DNA of 59,236 bases from an uncultured Hyphomicrobiales bacterium (GTDB lineage Bacteria; Pseudomonadota; Alphaproteobacteria; Rhizobiales; Beijerinckiaceae), in NCBI GenBank assembly GCA_903851305.1, contig CAINNX010000160.1, forward strand, positions 1 through 59,236, given 5' to 3'. Numbering within the stretch: the stretch's first letter is position 1; each line of letters begins with the position of its first letter. The notes under the pieces were generated by a model. The model was not told the origin of the DNA. It worked only from the letters and a program-made list of their open reading frames with translations, and did not search any database. The position numbers were made by a program, and so were the translations under genes. Below, piece by piece: positions 1 through 7,757 of the stretch.

Positions 1-2
1 AC

Positions 3-827
3 AAAGGCGTTTTGCGTCTGGGCCATGGCTGTGAAGGCGGCTCACCCACCACATCTTTTAGCGTCGAAATTCCAGATTCGATCGCACTTGTGCGCCCCAT
101 GCCGAAAGCCGGCTGGCAGCTGAAGGTTGAAACAGCCCCCTATGCCAAGCCCATCATGGCACATGGCAAAGAAGTCACATCGGGCGTCAAGAAAATTACC
201 TGGTCGGGCGGCCGCGTGCTGGATGGCGAATATGATGAGTTCATTTTCGTTGGCCAATTGCGCGATGATGCCGCTGGCGCCCTTGCCTTCCCCGTTGTGC
301 AGAAATGCAGCAAAGGTGAATGGCGCTGGGTCGATGTGGCGCAACCCGGACAACCCGCCAAAAATCCGGCTCCCGTGTTGAAAGTGACAGCGGCACAAAA
401 GCAAAGCCCTATTCGTTTGGAACAAGTCTGGTCGCGCGCAACCCCGGTTTCTGCCAATGTGGGCGCTGGCTATTTGCGCATCACCAACACGGGCTCAACA
501 CCCGATCGCCTGATCAGCGGCAAAACGGACATAGCCAATCGCATCGAGGTGCATGAAATGGCTATGGATGGCTCGATCATGACCATGCGCCAACTTGCCG
601 ATGGCCTGATCTTGCAGCCGGGCCAAAGCGTCGAGCTCAAGCCCGGCGGATTTCATCTGATGCTGATGGGGCTGAAAGATCCCTTGAAAGAAGGCGCATC
701 CTTCTCCGGCACATTGAAATTTGAAAAAGCGGGCGATTTGCCTGTCACCTTCACTGTGGTGGGTATGGGCGCTCCTGCACCTTCTGGTGCAGCACCCGAG
801 ATGATGGATCACTCCCACCATCACTAG
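3..827 (+). CDS. YcnI-like (DUF1775) / PCu(A)C copper chaperone fusion, 5' end cut off
   Basis: The reading frame is open from the window edge, so the N terminus, presumably with a signal peptide, is missing. The first ~115 residues resemble the YcnI/DUF1775 domain, including a GHGCEGSPT-type segment at the very start. The second half (about residues 125-255) is a PCu(A)C periplasmic copper chaperone domain: it has the H-x-M ... M ... H-x-M ligand pattern (HEM, then MTM, then HLMLM). The protein ends in a histidine-rich tail (HSHHH) that could add metal binding. Family knowledge: both domains handle periplasmic copper, PCu(A)C delivering Cu(I) to cytochrome oxidase. The gene converges with the crotonase gene, with only 2 bp between the two stop codons. 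The domain assignment is firm; the exact partner is unknown. Confidence 0.85.
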   Translation, partial: KGVLRLGHGCEGGSPTTSFSVEIPDSIALVRPMPKAGWQLKVETAPYAKPIMAHGKEVTSGVKKITWSGGRVLDGEYDEFIFVGQLRDDAAGALAFPVVQKCSKGEWRWVDVAQPGQPAKNPAPVLKVTAAQKQSPIRLEQVWSRATPVSANVGAGYLRITNTGSTPDRLISGKTDIANRIEVHEMAMDGSIMTMRQLADGLILQPGQSVELKPGGFHLMLMGLKDPLKEGASFSGTLKFEKAGDLPVTFTVVGMGAPAPSGAAPEMMDHSHHH

Positions 828-829
828 CC

Positions 830-1618
830 TTAGCGGCCTTTGAAATCCGGCGCGCGTTTCTCTGAAAAAGCGCGCCGGCCTTCAGCATAATCCTCGCTGG
901 CAAAACAGGCTGCGACTGCCGCATCTGCGCGTGCCTTGTCACGCAAGGATTCAGGCTTGGCCAACTCTCGCAAGGAAATGGCCAATGCGCGCAAGGTCAG
1001 CGGCGCATTGGCGGCTATTCGCGTGAGATAGGCCTCTGCTTCCTGTGCGAAAGCGTCTTCTGGCCAGACATGGCTGGCAATACCAAGCCGCTGCGCTTCT
1101 TGCGCATCAAACTGACGCGCGGAATAAAAAATATCTGCCGCCGCGCCAAGCCCGATGCGGCGCACCAGAAAATCAAGATTGTTATAGGCGTAACCGAGCC
1201 CCAGCTTGGCTGCCGGAATTGAAAAGCGCGCACCCTCGCGCACCAGTCGCAAATCACAAGACGCAGCGAGCGCCAGCCCGCCGCCAAAGCAAATGCCACG
1301 CACCAGCGCAAGCGTCGGCTTTTCACATTCTGCCAGTGCCGCCAGCCCGCCGCGCACAGCCTCCTCATAGGCCGCGACCGCCGCTTCGCTGGTACGCTTT
1401 TCACCAAATTGCGAAATATCCGCCCCCGCACAAAAGGCCTTATCGCCAGCGCCTTCCACAGCGATGGCGCGCACGCGCTCGTCCGCCATGGCCCGCGCCA
1501 CAAGGTCTGGCAGCGCCGACCACATATCAAAGGACATGGCATTGAGGCGGGCGGGCTGGCTCAGCACAAGCCGGGCGATGCCGCCCTGCACCGCATAATC
1601 CACCCGTGCTTCACTCAT
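830..1618 (-). CDS. enoyl-CoA hydratase/isomerase (crotonase) family protein, atypical active site
   Basis: This is a 262-residue crotonase-fold protein. The start was placed at the ATG at 1618 because GGAGGGG lies about 9 bases upstream; the frame runs further upstream without such a signal. The oxyanion-hole segments are present (KAFCAGADIS and the FGGGLALAASCD region). The two glutamates that act in classical enoyl-CoA hydratase are both replaced by alanine: GGGCEL-type becomes GGGLAL, and QPE-type becomes IPA. A simple hydratase reaction is therefore unlikely; another crotonase activity such as isomerisation, decarboxylation or thioester hydrolysis is possible. It stands alone between convergent and divergent neighbours, so context does not name a pathway. 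Confidence 0.85.
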   Translation of the reverse strand: MSEARVDYAVQGGIARLVLSQPARLNAMSFDMWSALPDLVARAMADERVRAIAVEGAGDKAFCAGADISQFGEKRTSEAAVAAYEEAVRGGLAALAECEKPTLALVRGICFGGGLALAASCDLRLVREGARFSIPAAKLGLGYAYNNLDFLVRRIGLGAAADIFYSARQFDAQEAQRLGIASHVWPEDAFAQEAEAYLTRIAANAPLTLRALAISLRELAKPESLRDKARADAAVAACFASEDYAEGRRAFSEKRAPDFKGR

Positions 1619-1855
1619 CGCCCGCACCCCTCCAAACTGGCTTTGACCATGATGGGGCATGATGGGGCATGGGGCCGCCCTTTTCACGCCCTTGTGCACG
1701 GCCATCCACGTTAAACCGCGCGGCAGACAGCCGCTTCCGCCTTGCCCGACTTAATACTTTTGGGCTAGAGACCGTGTGGGTCCCGGCCTGCCGCACCTCC
1801 CCATTCGGCCACAGACTCCCCAAGGATTGACGGACCCGCAAAAGGAAACCCGAAG

Positions 1856-2878
1856 ATGACATTTCGCATGAAATTGATCGGCGCCAGTGCGCTTGCTCTA
1901 TCCCTGACGGTCGGCTCCAACGCATCCTTCGCGCAGGCTGAGTTTTTCAAGGACAAGACCGTCAATATCTATGTCGGCTACAGCACAGGCGGCGGCTATG
2001 ACGTCTATGCCCGCATGATGTCGCGCTTCTATGGTCGCCACATCCCCGGCAACCCCACTGTGATCGTGACCAACATGCCAGGCGCCGGCTCGCTGCGCGC
2101 CGCCAATTACATCTACAATGTCGCCCCCAAAGATGGCACCGCCATGGGCACGGTTGCACGCGGCGCCGCTTTCGATCCGCTGTTTGGCCTGCCAGGCACG
2201 CAGTTTGACGCCACCAAATTCAACTGGATCGGCTCGGCCAATGACGAGGTCTCGGTCTGCGTGGCTTGGCACACAGCGGCCGTCAAAAATTACAACGACC
2301 TGATCACCAAGGAGCTGATCGTGGGTGGCACAGGCGGCAGCGCCGACACTGACCAGTTCCCGCGCGTGCTCAACGGCGTGCTCGACACAAAGATGAAAGT
2401 CATCATCGGCTATCCCGGCGGCAATGACGTCAATCTTGCGATGGAGCGTGGCGAAGTGCAGGGCCGTTGCGGCTGGTCATGGTCCAGCGTGAAGTCGACC
2501 CAGCAAAAATGGCTCGATGAAAAGAAGATCAACGTCATCGTTCAGCTGTCGATGAAGAAGCATCCCGACCTGCCCAACGTGCCCTCCGTTCTCGAAGCAG
2601 CCAAGACTGACGAGCAGAAGCAGATCCTCAATCTGATTTTCGCCCGCCAGATCATGGGCCGCCCCTTCATGGCTCCCCCGAATGTTCCCGCAGATCGCGT
2701 CAAGGCTTTGCGCGATGCTTTCTGGGCGACCATGCAGGACAAGGAATTTTTGGATGAGGCCGACAAGGCCAAACTGGAAATCACCCCGGTCAAGGGTGAA
2801 GAAATCCAGCAGGTCGTTGTTGATGCCTACAAGGTCTCACCAGACATCGCCAAAAAAGCTGGCGAACTGATCAAGTAA
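1856..2878 (+). CDS. TctC/Bug-family tripartite tricarboxylate transporter substrate-binding protein
   Basis: This is a 340-residue periplasmic binding protein. A signal peptide is clear (basic start, then a hydrophobic stretch ending FAQA near residue 27). The Bug-family core follows: GYSTGGGYDVYAR, an IPGNPTVIVTNMPGAGS segment that contacts the ligand, and APKDGTAMG. Family knowledge: such proteins capture carboxylic acids for a TctAB membrane unit. No tctA or tctB occurs in the window, so this is an orphan receptor. AAGGAAA precedes the ATG at 1856; an alternative ATG lies at 1868. A strong terminator follows directly. Three further paralogues are found at 30.8, 48.8 and 57.8 kb. Confidence 0.92.
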   Translation: MTFRMKLIGASALALSLTVGSNASFAQAEFFKDKTVNIYVGYSTGGGYDVYARMMSRFYGRHIPGNPTVIVTNMPGAGSLRAANYIYNVAPKDGTAMGTVARGAAFDPLFGLPGTQFDATKFNWIGSANDEVSVCVAWHTAAVKNYNDLITKELIVGGTGGSADTDQFPRVLNGVLDTKMKVIIGYPGGNDVNLAMERGEVQGRCGWSWSSVKSTQQKWLDEKKINVIVQLSMKKHPDLPNVPSVLEAAKTDEQKQILNLIFARQIMGRPFMAPPNVPADRVKALRDAFWATMQDKEFLDEADKAKLEITPVKGEEIQQVVVDAYKVSPDIAKKAGELIK

Positions 2879-2884
2879 GAAAAA

Positions 2885-2914
2885 AGGGCGCGGATAAAAC
2901 TCCGCGCCCTCTTT
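2885..2914 (+). terminator. Rho-independent terminator after the first tctC-like gene
   Basis: A perfect 10-bp inverted repeat (AGGGCGCGGA / TCCGCGCCCT) surrounds a 6-base loop and is followed by CTTT. It begins six bases after the stop codon of the TctC-like gene. Confidence 0.85.
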
Positions 2915-2941
2915 GAGTTTGATCTTGATGGTTATGCAGAT

Positions 2942-3169
2942 TCAGCCACCATTCGACAGTGAAGAGATCACTGATTGCAAGGCCGATGAGACTGCCAAGG
3001 GTGACTTTACCGCACCACTGATGACACCATCATCAGAATCGCCATCTGACATTTTTGCCGCTGGAGCCTGAGCCTGGGCTTTTGTTCGGATATCATCGCC
3101 ATCGCCGTCATTCTTGCGGATCTGATTGACTGCAGCTGGCGTAGAGGAAGAAATTGATGAAATAGACAT
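2942..3169 (-). CDS. small Ser/Asp/Gly-rich protein of unknown function
   Basis: A 75-residue ORF that opens with MSISSISSSTPA and carries two acidic Asp-Gly clusters (NDGDGDD and SDGDSDDG) reminiscent of short calcium-binding loops. It has no signal peptide or membrane segment. It lies alone in an AT-rich stretch between the terminator of the TctC-like gene and the lactonase gene. Only a weak ribosome site (GGA about 11 bases upstream) is seen. Small proteins of this composition are, as far as I recall, common but uncharacterised in rhizobia and relatives. The reading frame is plausible rather than proven. Confidence 0.5.
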   Translation of the reverse strand: MSISSISSSTPAAVNQIRKNDGDGDDIRTKAQAQAPAAKMSDGDSDDGVISGAVKSPLAVSSALQSVISSLSNGG

Positions 3170-3354
3170 TTACGATAATCCGTTTTTTGACTGCGAAAAA
3201 ACTTCGCGACACATTAAAGCGGAAAAACCTTTTTTGAAGATGAACACGACCATAACATATCGCTACGTCAAAAATTGCAGAAGACATTAGCAAAATCAGA
3301 TGCAGGAAATTTTTATATGCCAGGACTTCAAAAAATCTTTTAGAGCATCAGAAA

Positions 3355-4233
3355 TTAATCTTCCCATCCATAAAGCCGCGCCGGGTTCTTCACCAAAATC
3401 TTTTCTTGCATCTGCGCATCCTTGGCAAATAGCGGGATGAGATCGACAAGATCGCCATCATTGGGCATCGACTTCACATTGGGATGGGGCCAATCGGTTC
3501 CCCAGATGCAGCGGTCTGGTGCCACTTCCACAAGCTTTGCTGCAAAGGGTGCTGCATCATGGAAGGGTGGTCCCGATGATGACACACGCTCCGAGCCGCA
3601 GACTTTCACCCAGGCCTTTTCATCATGGCGCATGAGATCAAGCAGGATGCGGAAAGGCTCCTGCTCAAGCCCGTCCGAGGCTTTTACACGTCCCATATGG
3701 TCGATGATGTAAGTGCACGGCAGCTTTTCCAGCATGCCCGCATATTGAGGCAGATCAATCGCATCGAAATGCAGATTGAGATGCCAGCCTAACGGGGCAA
3801 TCATCGCCACCACGCGATCAAACACTTTCATATCAGGCACGCCACCCAAATGGCGCACGAAATTGAAGCGGCAGCCACGAAAGCCGCCCTCATGCAATTC
3901 GCGCAACCCCATGTCGGTGATCGTGTCATCAATATTGGCAACCGCGCGATAAGCGCCGTTCGACACAGCAATCGCATCCAGCGCGACACGATTGTCAGTG
4001 CCATGCGCGGAGGCATTCACAATCACCGCACGCTCAATGCCTAAAATGCCGTGGAGTTTACGAAACGCCTCAAGCGGTGCATCGGGTGGCGTATAGGTGC
4101 GGTCAGGCGCGTAAGGATATTTGTCTCCCGGACCAAAGATGTGGCAATGCGCATCGCAGGATTTGGGTGGCAGTTTGAATTGCGGTGTTTTGGTGTGCGG
4201 ATCTGGGCCAGGGATGGTTGGTGTGAAGGTCAC
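3355..4233 (-). CDS. amidohydrolase, 2-pyrone-4,6-dicarboxylate lactonase (LigI)-like
   Basis: This 292-residue TIM-barrel hydrolase has the metal-site motif DAHCHIFGP near its N terminus, the PYAPDRTYTPPDA segment typical of pyrone-dicarboxylate lactonases, and GTDWPHPN with the catalytic aspartate near the C terminus. LigI hydrolyses 2-pyrone-4,6-dicarboxylate in the protocatechuate 4,5-cleavage pathway; related enzymes act on other lactones. I chose the GTG start at 4233 because TAAGGAG, overlapping the stop of the upstream gene, sits 9 bases before it. The upstream dehydrogenase gene ends 13 bases earlier, so the two form an operon. No ligAB or ligC genes are present, so the true substrate is open. 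Confidence 0.85.
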   Translation of the reverse strand: MTFTPTIPGPDPHTKTPQFKLPPKSCDAHCHIFGPGDKYPYAPDRTYTPPDAPLEAFRKLHGILGIERAVIVNASAHGTDNRVALDAIAVSNGAYRAVANIDDTITDMGLRELHEGGFRGCRFNFVRHLGGVPDMKVFDRVVAMIAPLGWHLNLHFDAIDLPQYAGMLEKLPCTYIIDHMGRVKASDGLEQEPFRILLDLMRHDEKAWVKVCGSERVSSSGPPFHDAAPFAAKLVEVAPDRCIWGTDWPHPNVKSMPNDGDLVDLIPLFAKDAQMQEKILVKNPARLYGWED

Positions 4234-4246
4234 TTGCAACTGCTCC

Positions 4247-5059
4247 TTACAATCCGGCTTTGCCAGCACCGCGCGTTTGCGCGTCGGCTACCGCCAGTTC
4301 CAAATCGTTGGTCATGCCAAGATCAGCCACCATGGCAGCGGCCTCGCGCATTTCAGAACCGCGACGCACACCATGCTGGCGCACGCGCCCGGCCATATCG
4401 ACAGACAGCTGGCGCCAGTCAATCGAGGGATAGCTCGCATCCAGCGACCCAAACACTTCCGTCTCGACATTCCACTCTTTAGCGGCCTTCGCACAATCAA
4501 CGATCAAGGCTTCAATGCCCTTGATCATGATGGAGCGGCACAATTTCATCGCCGATGCGCGCCCATAGTCACTGGCGACTGGTGCAATATTCATCCCCAA
4601 AGCATTGAGCTTAGGGGCCAGCGCTTCAGCTTTTGGGCCACCGCCCAGAATTTGCACTTTGATGCCGGGACCGGGCACAGGCGCCATCACCGCGCCTTCG
4701 ACATAATGCGCGCCCGTGGGTGCAACAATGCCAGCCGCCTCACGCTTGGTGTTGGGAGCGGCTGAATTGACGTCGAGAAAATATTGTCCAGCCTTCAACC
4801 AAGTGGCGGCTTGGCTGGCTACCTCTTTTACCTTGTCGGCGGTGACAGCACTGATGACAACATCAGCGCCTTCACCCGCTTCAGCCGCGCTCGCACATAG
4901 TCTTATGCCATCGCGTTCTGCGGCCGCTCGATGGGCTTGGCTACGCGCCGCATCGGCGAAAAGAACATCAAAGGCCGTGATCCTGCTAGCCCCTTGGGCT
5001 TTCAACTCGCGGGCAAAAATCTGGCCGACTTCGCCATAGCCAATGAGTGTGATGTTCAT
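4247..5059 (-). CDS. NAD(P)-dependent oxidoreductase, 6-phosphogluconate-dehydrogenase-like with DUF1932
   Basis: A 270-residue protein starting MNITLIGYGEVGQ, which gives a Rossmann GxGxxG nucleotide site, followed by the beta-hydroxyacid dehydrogenase layout (VISAVTADK, LDVNSAAPNTK) and a C-terminal domain of the DUF1932 type from about residue 190. I placed the start at 5059, where AGGAAAGAG lies upstream; nine extra residues are possible. It is the first gene of an operon with the LigI-like lactonase. Family members oxidise or reduce small hydroxyacids. The pairing with a lactonase suggests consecutive steps on a dicarboxylic acid, which is inference. Confidence 0.8.
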   Translation of the reverse strand: MNITLIGYGEVGQIFARELKAQGASRITAFDVLFADAARSQAHRAAAERDGIRLCASAAEAGEGADVVISAVTADKVKEVASQAATWLKAGQYFLDVNSAAPNTKREAAGIVAPTGAHYVEGAVMAPVPGPGIKVQILGGGPKAEALAPKLNALGMNIAPVASDYGRASAMKLCRSIMIKGIEALIVDCAKAAKEWNVETEVFGSLDASYPSIDWRQLSVDMAGRVRQHGVRRGSEMREAAAMVADLGMTNDLELAVADAQTRGAGKAGL

Positions 5060-5193
5060 GATCTGACGCTCTTTCCTGTAAGGCATGTTGTGCGAAGCGT
5101 AATTATTTGCCCCAACCCATGCAAGCTGGACGCTTGGGCCTTGCTTCGCCCATCCCCACCCTTAAAAATAGTCCACAAAATGTGGAGGACAAT

Positions 5194-6150
5194 ATGCGGC
5201 TTGCCATCCTTGATGATTACCAAAACCTCTCCCTGTCCTTTGCTGACTGGACGAAGGTAAAAGAGAAGATGGACATCACCGTCTTCACGCAAAATATTGC
5301 CAGCGTGGATGAAGCCGCCAAAATCCTGGCGCCCTTTGATGTCATCATCATGATGCGCGAGCGCATGCCTATCCGCCGCGACCTGATCGAGCGGCTGCCG
5401 AATCTAAAAATGGTGCTCACCACAGGTGCGCATAATCGTGGACTGGATGTTGAAGCCTGCCACGCGCGCGGTGTGCTCGTCACCCATACCAGCAATATTC
5501 TGGCACAAGCCACCACGCTGGAACTGACCTGGGCACTTATTCTGGCTGCGGCACGCAATCTGCCACATGAAGATCGCATCATCCGCGCTGGTGGCTGGCA
5601 AGACACGCTGGGCATGCGCCTGGTCAATCGGACTCTGGGCCTATGCGGCTTTGGCAAACTGGGCACTGCTGTTGCCAAAATCGGCCAAGCCTTTGGCATG
5701 AAGACGATTGCGTGGAGCCAGAATCTGACAGACGAAAAAGCCAAAGCCGGTGGCGCTGAACTCGTCAGCAAGGACGAGCTGTTCGCCCATGCGGATGTGC
5801 TCTCGGTTCATCTGGTTTTGTCAGAACGCACGACCAATCTTGTCGGCGCAAAAGAGTTTGCGCTGATGAAGCCCGATTCCATTTTTGTGAATACATCACG
5901 CGGGCCGATTGTCGATGAAGCCGCCTTGATCGACACGATGCAGCGCCGCGCCATCCGCCGCGCCGCACTCGATGTGTTCAACATCGAACCATTGCCCAAA
6001 GACCATGCTTTGACCAAGCTCGACAATGTCCTCCTCAGCCCGCATCTGGGCTATGCGTCCGAAGACAATATGCGCCAGTATTTTGTTGATGCGGTGGAAA
6101 ATCTGGAAGCCTGGTTAGCTGGTAAACCGATCCGGGTTTTGCCGCACTAG
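5194..6150 (+). CDS. D-isomer-specific 2-hydroxyacid dehydrogenase
   Basis: This 318-residue enzyme starts at the ATG at 5194, five bases after GGAGG. It has the NAD-binding motif GFGKLGTAV around residue 150 and the catalytic layout of the family: NTSRGPIVDE with Arg, a DVFNIEPLP segment with Glu, and SPHLGY with His. It interconverts a 2-hydroxyacid and a 2-oxoacid using NAD(P)H in the cytoplasm. It is divergent from the lactonase/DUF1932 operon, with 134 bp between the start codons, so it may share a promoter region and a pathway with it. The physiological substrate cannot be read from sequence. Confidence 0.87.
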   Translation: MRLAILDDYQNLSLSFADWTKVKEKMDITVFTQNIASVDEAAKILAPFDVIIMMRERMPIRRDLIERLPNLKMVLTTGAHNRGLDVEACHARGVLVTHTSNILAQATTLELTWALILAAARNLPHEDRIIRAGGWQDTLGMRLVNRTLGLCGFGKLGTAVAKIGQAFGMKTIAWSQNLTDEKAKAGGAELVSKDELFAHADVLSVHLVLSERTTNLVGAKEFALMKPDSIFVNTSRGPIVDEAALIDTMQRRAIRRAALDVFNIEPLPKDHALTKLDNVLLSPHLGYASEDNMRQYFVDAVENLEAWLAGKPIRVLPH

Positions 6151-6167
6151 CGCCATCCCGCCCCTCT

Positions 6168-6282
6168 CCCGCTTGCGGGAGAGGGTGCCTCGCAGCGCGA
6201 GGCGGGTGAGGGTGAGCGCCGCTGAACCGCCCTCATCCGGTTGCCTCCGGCAACCACCTTCTCCCGCGTGCGGGAGAAGGAA
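6168..6282. repeat. intergenic palindromic repeat of the CTCTCCCGC type
   Basis: This non-coding stretch is built from inverted arms: CCCTCTCCCGC ... GCGGGAGAGGG, then CTTCTCCCGC ... GCGGGAGAAGG, with GAGGCGGGTGAGGGTGAGCGCC between them. Such elements are dispersed in many rhizobial genomes. It fills the gap between two convergent genes and could fold into long hairpins in the RNA. Confidence 0.7.
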
Positions 6283-6289
6283 AGCCCCC

Positions 6290-6544
6290 TCACGCGTGTT
6301 CTTTTTCACCCGTCTCGAGGGCTGCCAATATGCTGGCCACCAGCGCACGCGCTGACTCAGCCGACATTTCAACTGCCACCTTGCGCGTCGTATCGCCCGA
6401 CATGAAATCAATCGACAAAGCGTGGTCGAGGGACGCATGAAACGGGTGATCGAAATAGACATGCGCGGCGGTGACATTAGACCATCCGCCAGCGCCCTTG
6501 GCCGATCCGAAAATTTCGGCTTTTTCGGTGATGTAAGAGCACAT
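6290..6544 (-). CDS. DUF6295-like small protein
   Basis: An 84-residue protein starting MCSYITEKAEIFGSAKG. It contains HVYFDHPFHASLDHAL and ends with a helical stretch (SAESARALVASILAAL). I recognise it as similar to a family of uncharacterised proteins (DUF6295). It follows the dienelactone hydrolase gene with its start 11 bases past that stop, so the two are probably cotranscribed. The ATG at 6544 was preferred over an upstream in-frame start that overlaps the hydrolase. Function is unknown. Confidence 0.7.
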   Translation of the reverse strand: MCSYITEKAEIFGSAKGAGGWSNVTAAHVYFDHPFHASLDHALSIDFMSGDTTRKVAVEMSAESARALVASILAALETGEKEHA

Positions 6545-6555
6545 GGACGAAGCCC

Positions 6556-7302
6556 TCAAGCCAGATGTCTGCGATAGAAGGCATAAACCTTCTGCCAGCC
6601 GTCATTGGCCTGCTCGACGCGATAGGCTGGGCGCTCTGCCGCAAAGAAGGCGTGACCCGCACCATCATAGCGATGGAACTCATAAGTCTTGCCACAGGCC
6701 TTCAGCATGGCTTCGAGCGTATCGACCTGTGCGGGTGACGGGTTCTTGTCTTCATTGCCAAACAGGCCGAGCAATGGCGCCTTCAATCCATCCGTCAGAT
6801 CAATCGGTGCTACGGGGCGCTGCACTGTGAGCTGGGTCGGATCATCAACCACCACATTGCCACCCCAGCAATCGACCGCAGCATCGACGCCATCCAGTCG
6901 GCAGGCGGCCAGAAATGTGTGACGGCCACCCGAGCAGAAGCCGATCATGCCGACTTTGCCATTGGAGCCTGGCTGCGCGCGCAAAAAGTCCATCGCGCCT
7001 TTCACATCACCCACGACTTCATCATCATAGACACCACCTGCCGAGCGTGCCTTGGCAGCGAGATCATCGGGCGTGCCAGGGCCAAAGCGATGATAGAGAT
7101 GATGCGAAATGCAGGCGAAGCCCTGATGCGCAAGCTTGCGCACCGCTTCCATAGTCCAATCGTCCCAACCTGGCATGTGATGGATCAGCACGACGCCGGG
7201 AAACGGCCCCGGTCCCGAAGGGCGCGCATAATAAGCTTCAACTTTTTCGCCCTTATTGCCCGTGATGGTGACAATCTCAGCGATCATTCCGCGATACGAC
7301 AT
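6556..7302 (-). CDS. dienelactone hydrolase family protein
   Basis: A 248-residue alpha/beta hydrolase. The nucleophile is Cys123 in the motif GFCSGG, with Asp near residue 185 (GNEDKNPSP) and His217 (GAGHAFF) completing the Cys-His-Asp triad known for dienelactone hydrolase. The family opens 4-carboxymethylenebut-2-en-4-olide to maleylacetate, or hydrolyses related lactones and esters, in the cytoplasm. GGGAGGAAA precedes the ATG. The gene leads a two-gene unit with the DUF6295-like gene. With the nearby LigI-like lactonase it adds to the ring-cleavage-product theme of the region. Confidence 0.88.
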   Translation of the reverse strand: MSYRGMIAEIVTITGNKGEKVEAYYARPSGPGPFPGVVLIHHMPGWDDWTMEAVRKLAHQGFACISHHLYHRFGPGTPDDLAAKARSAGGVYDDEVVGDVKGAMDFLRAQPGSNGKVGMIGFCSGGRHTFLAACRLDGVDAAVDCWGGNVVVDDPTQLTVQRPVAPIDLTDGLKAPLLGLFGNEDKNPSPAQVDTLEAMLKACGKTYEFHRYDGAGHAFFAAERPAYRVEQANDGWQKVYAFYRRHLA

Positions 7303-7360
7303 TTTCTTGTTTCCTCCCGAAAATTCTCAAGGGCGATGCTTAAGAAAAAGAGGGAGAAAG

Positions 7361-7648
7361 TCAAAGGCTCTGGGCACCTTCAAACAAGGCCAATTGGGGA
7401 GCCGCAGGCAGCTTGGGGCGGGCATGCACAAGCGGGTTCCAGTCCCGCGTCATGATGTAGGGCCGTGCCCATCGCAGACCACGTGTGAGGCGGGCCACAT
7501 CCGCCAGACGCAACGCCTGCCCGCGCCGACCTTTGAGGATTCGCTCAACACTTTTTTCGCCTAGCCCCGGCACCTGCAGAAGAAGCTTGCGTGGTGCCCG
7601 ATTGACATCAACCGGCGTGACAACTGGCCCCTTCAGCTTCTGCAACAT
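7361..7648 (-). CDS. short helix-hairpin-helix protein, C-terminal part of a DNA-repair radical SAM family
   Basis: This 95-residue protein matches only the C-terminal helix-hairpin-helix tail of the putative DNA modification/repair radical SAM proteins (VDVNRAP, LLQVPGLGEKSVERIL, then LRLADVARL). The radical SAM domain with its CxxxCxxC cluster is absent, and an in-frame TGA lies 21 bases upstream of the ATG, so the ORF really starts here. It sits directly behind a perfect SOS box. Either the gene lost its N-terminal two thirds through an internal deletion, leaving promoter and tail, or a free helix-hairpin-helix DNA-binding protein is made on DNA damage. Expression is untested. Confidence 0.6.
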   Translation of the reverse strand: MLQKLKGPVVTPVDVNRAPRKLLLQVPGLGEKSVERILKGRRGQALRLADVARLTRGLRWARPYIMTRDWNPLVHARPKLPAAPQLALFEGAQSL

Positions 7649-7667
7649 GAACCAACCCCGTTTATAT

Positions 7668-7682
7668 GTTCATGTTTTGTTC
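7668..7682 (-). promoter_or_regulatory. SOS box (LexA operator), GAAC-N7-GAAC
   Basis: On the minus strand the sequence reads GAACAAAACATGAAC, an exact match to the alphaproteobacterial LexA consensus GTTC-N7-GTTC. It ends 19 bases before the ATG of the helix-hairpin-helix ORF, where a repressor would block the promoter. Confidence 0.7.
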
Positions 7683-7757
7683 TAGCCTGAATTGAGCAAA
7701 TTGTCAAGCTGATCAAACCCTCCTTCCCCTTGTGGGGAGGACGAGTCGGGCGAGAGT

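Noticed and set aside
1646-1672. tandem ATGATGGGGC repeat upstream of the crotonase gene
   Set aside because: Only two units plus a partial one in a GC-rich leader; too short to interpret.
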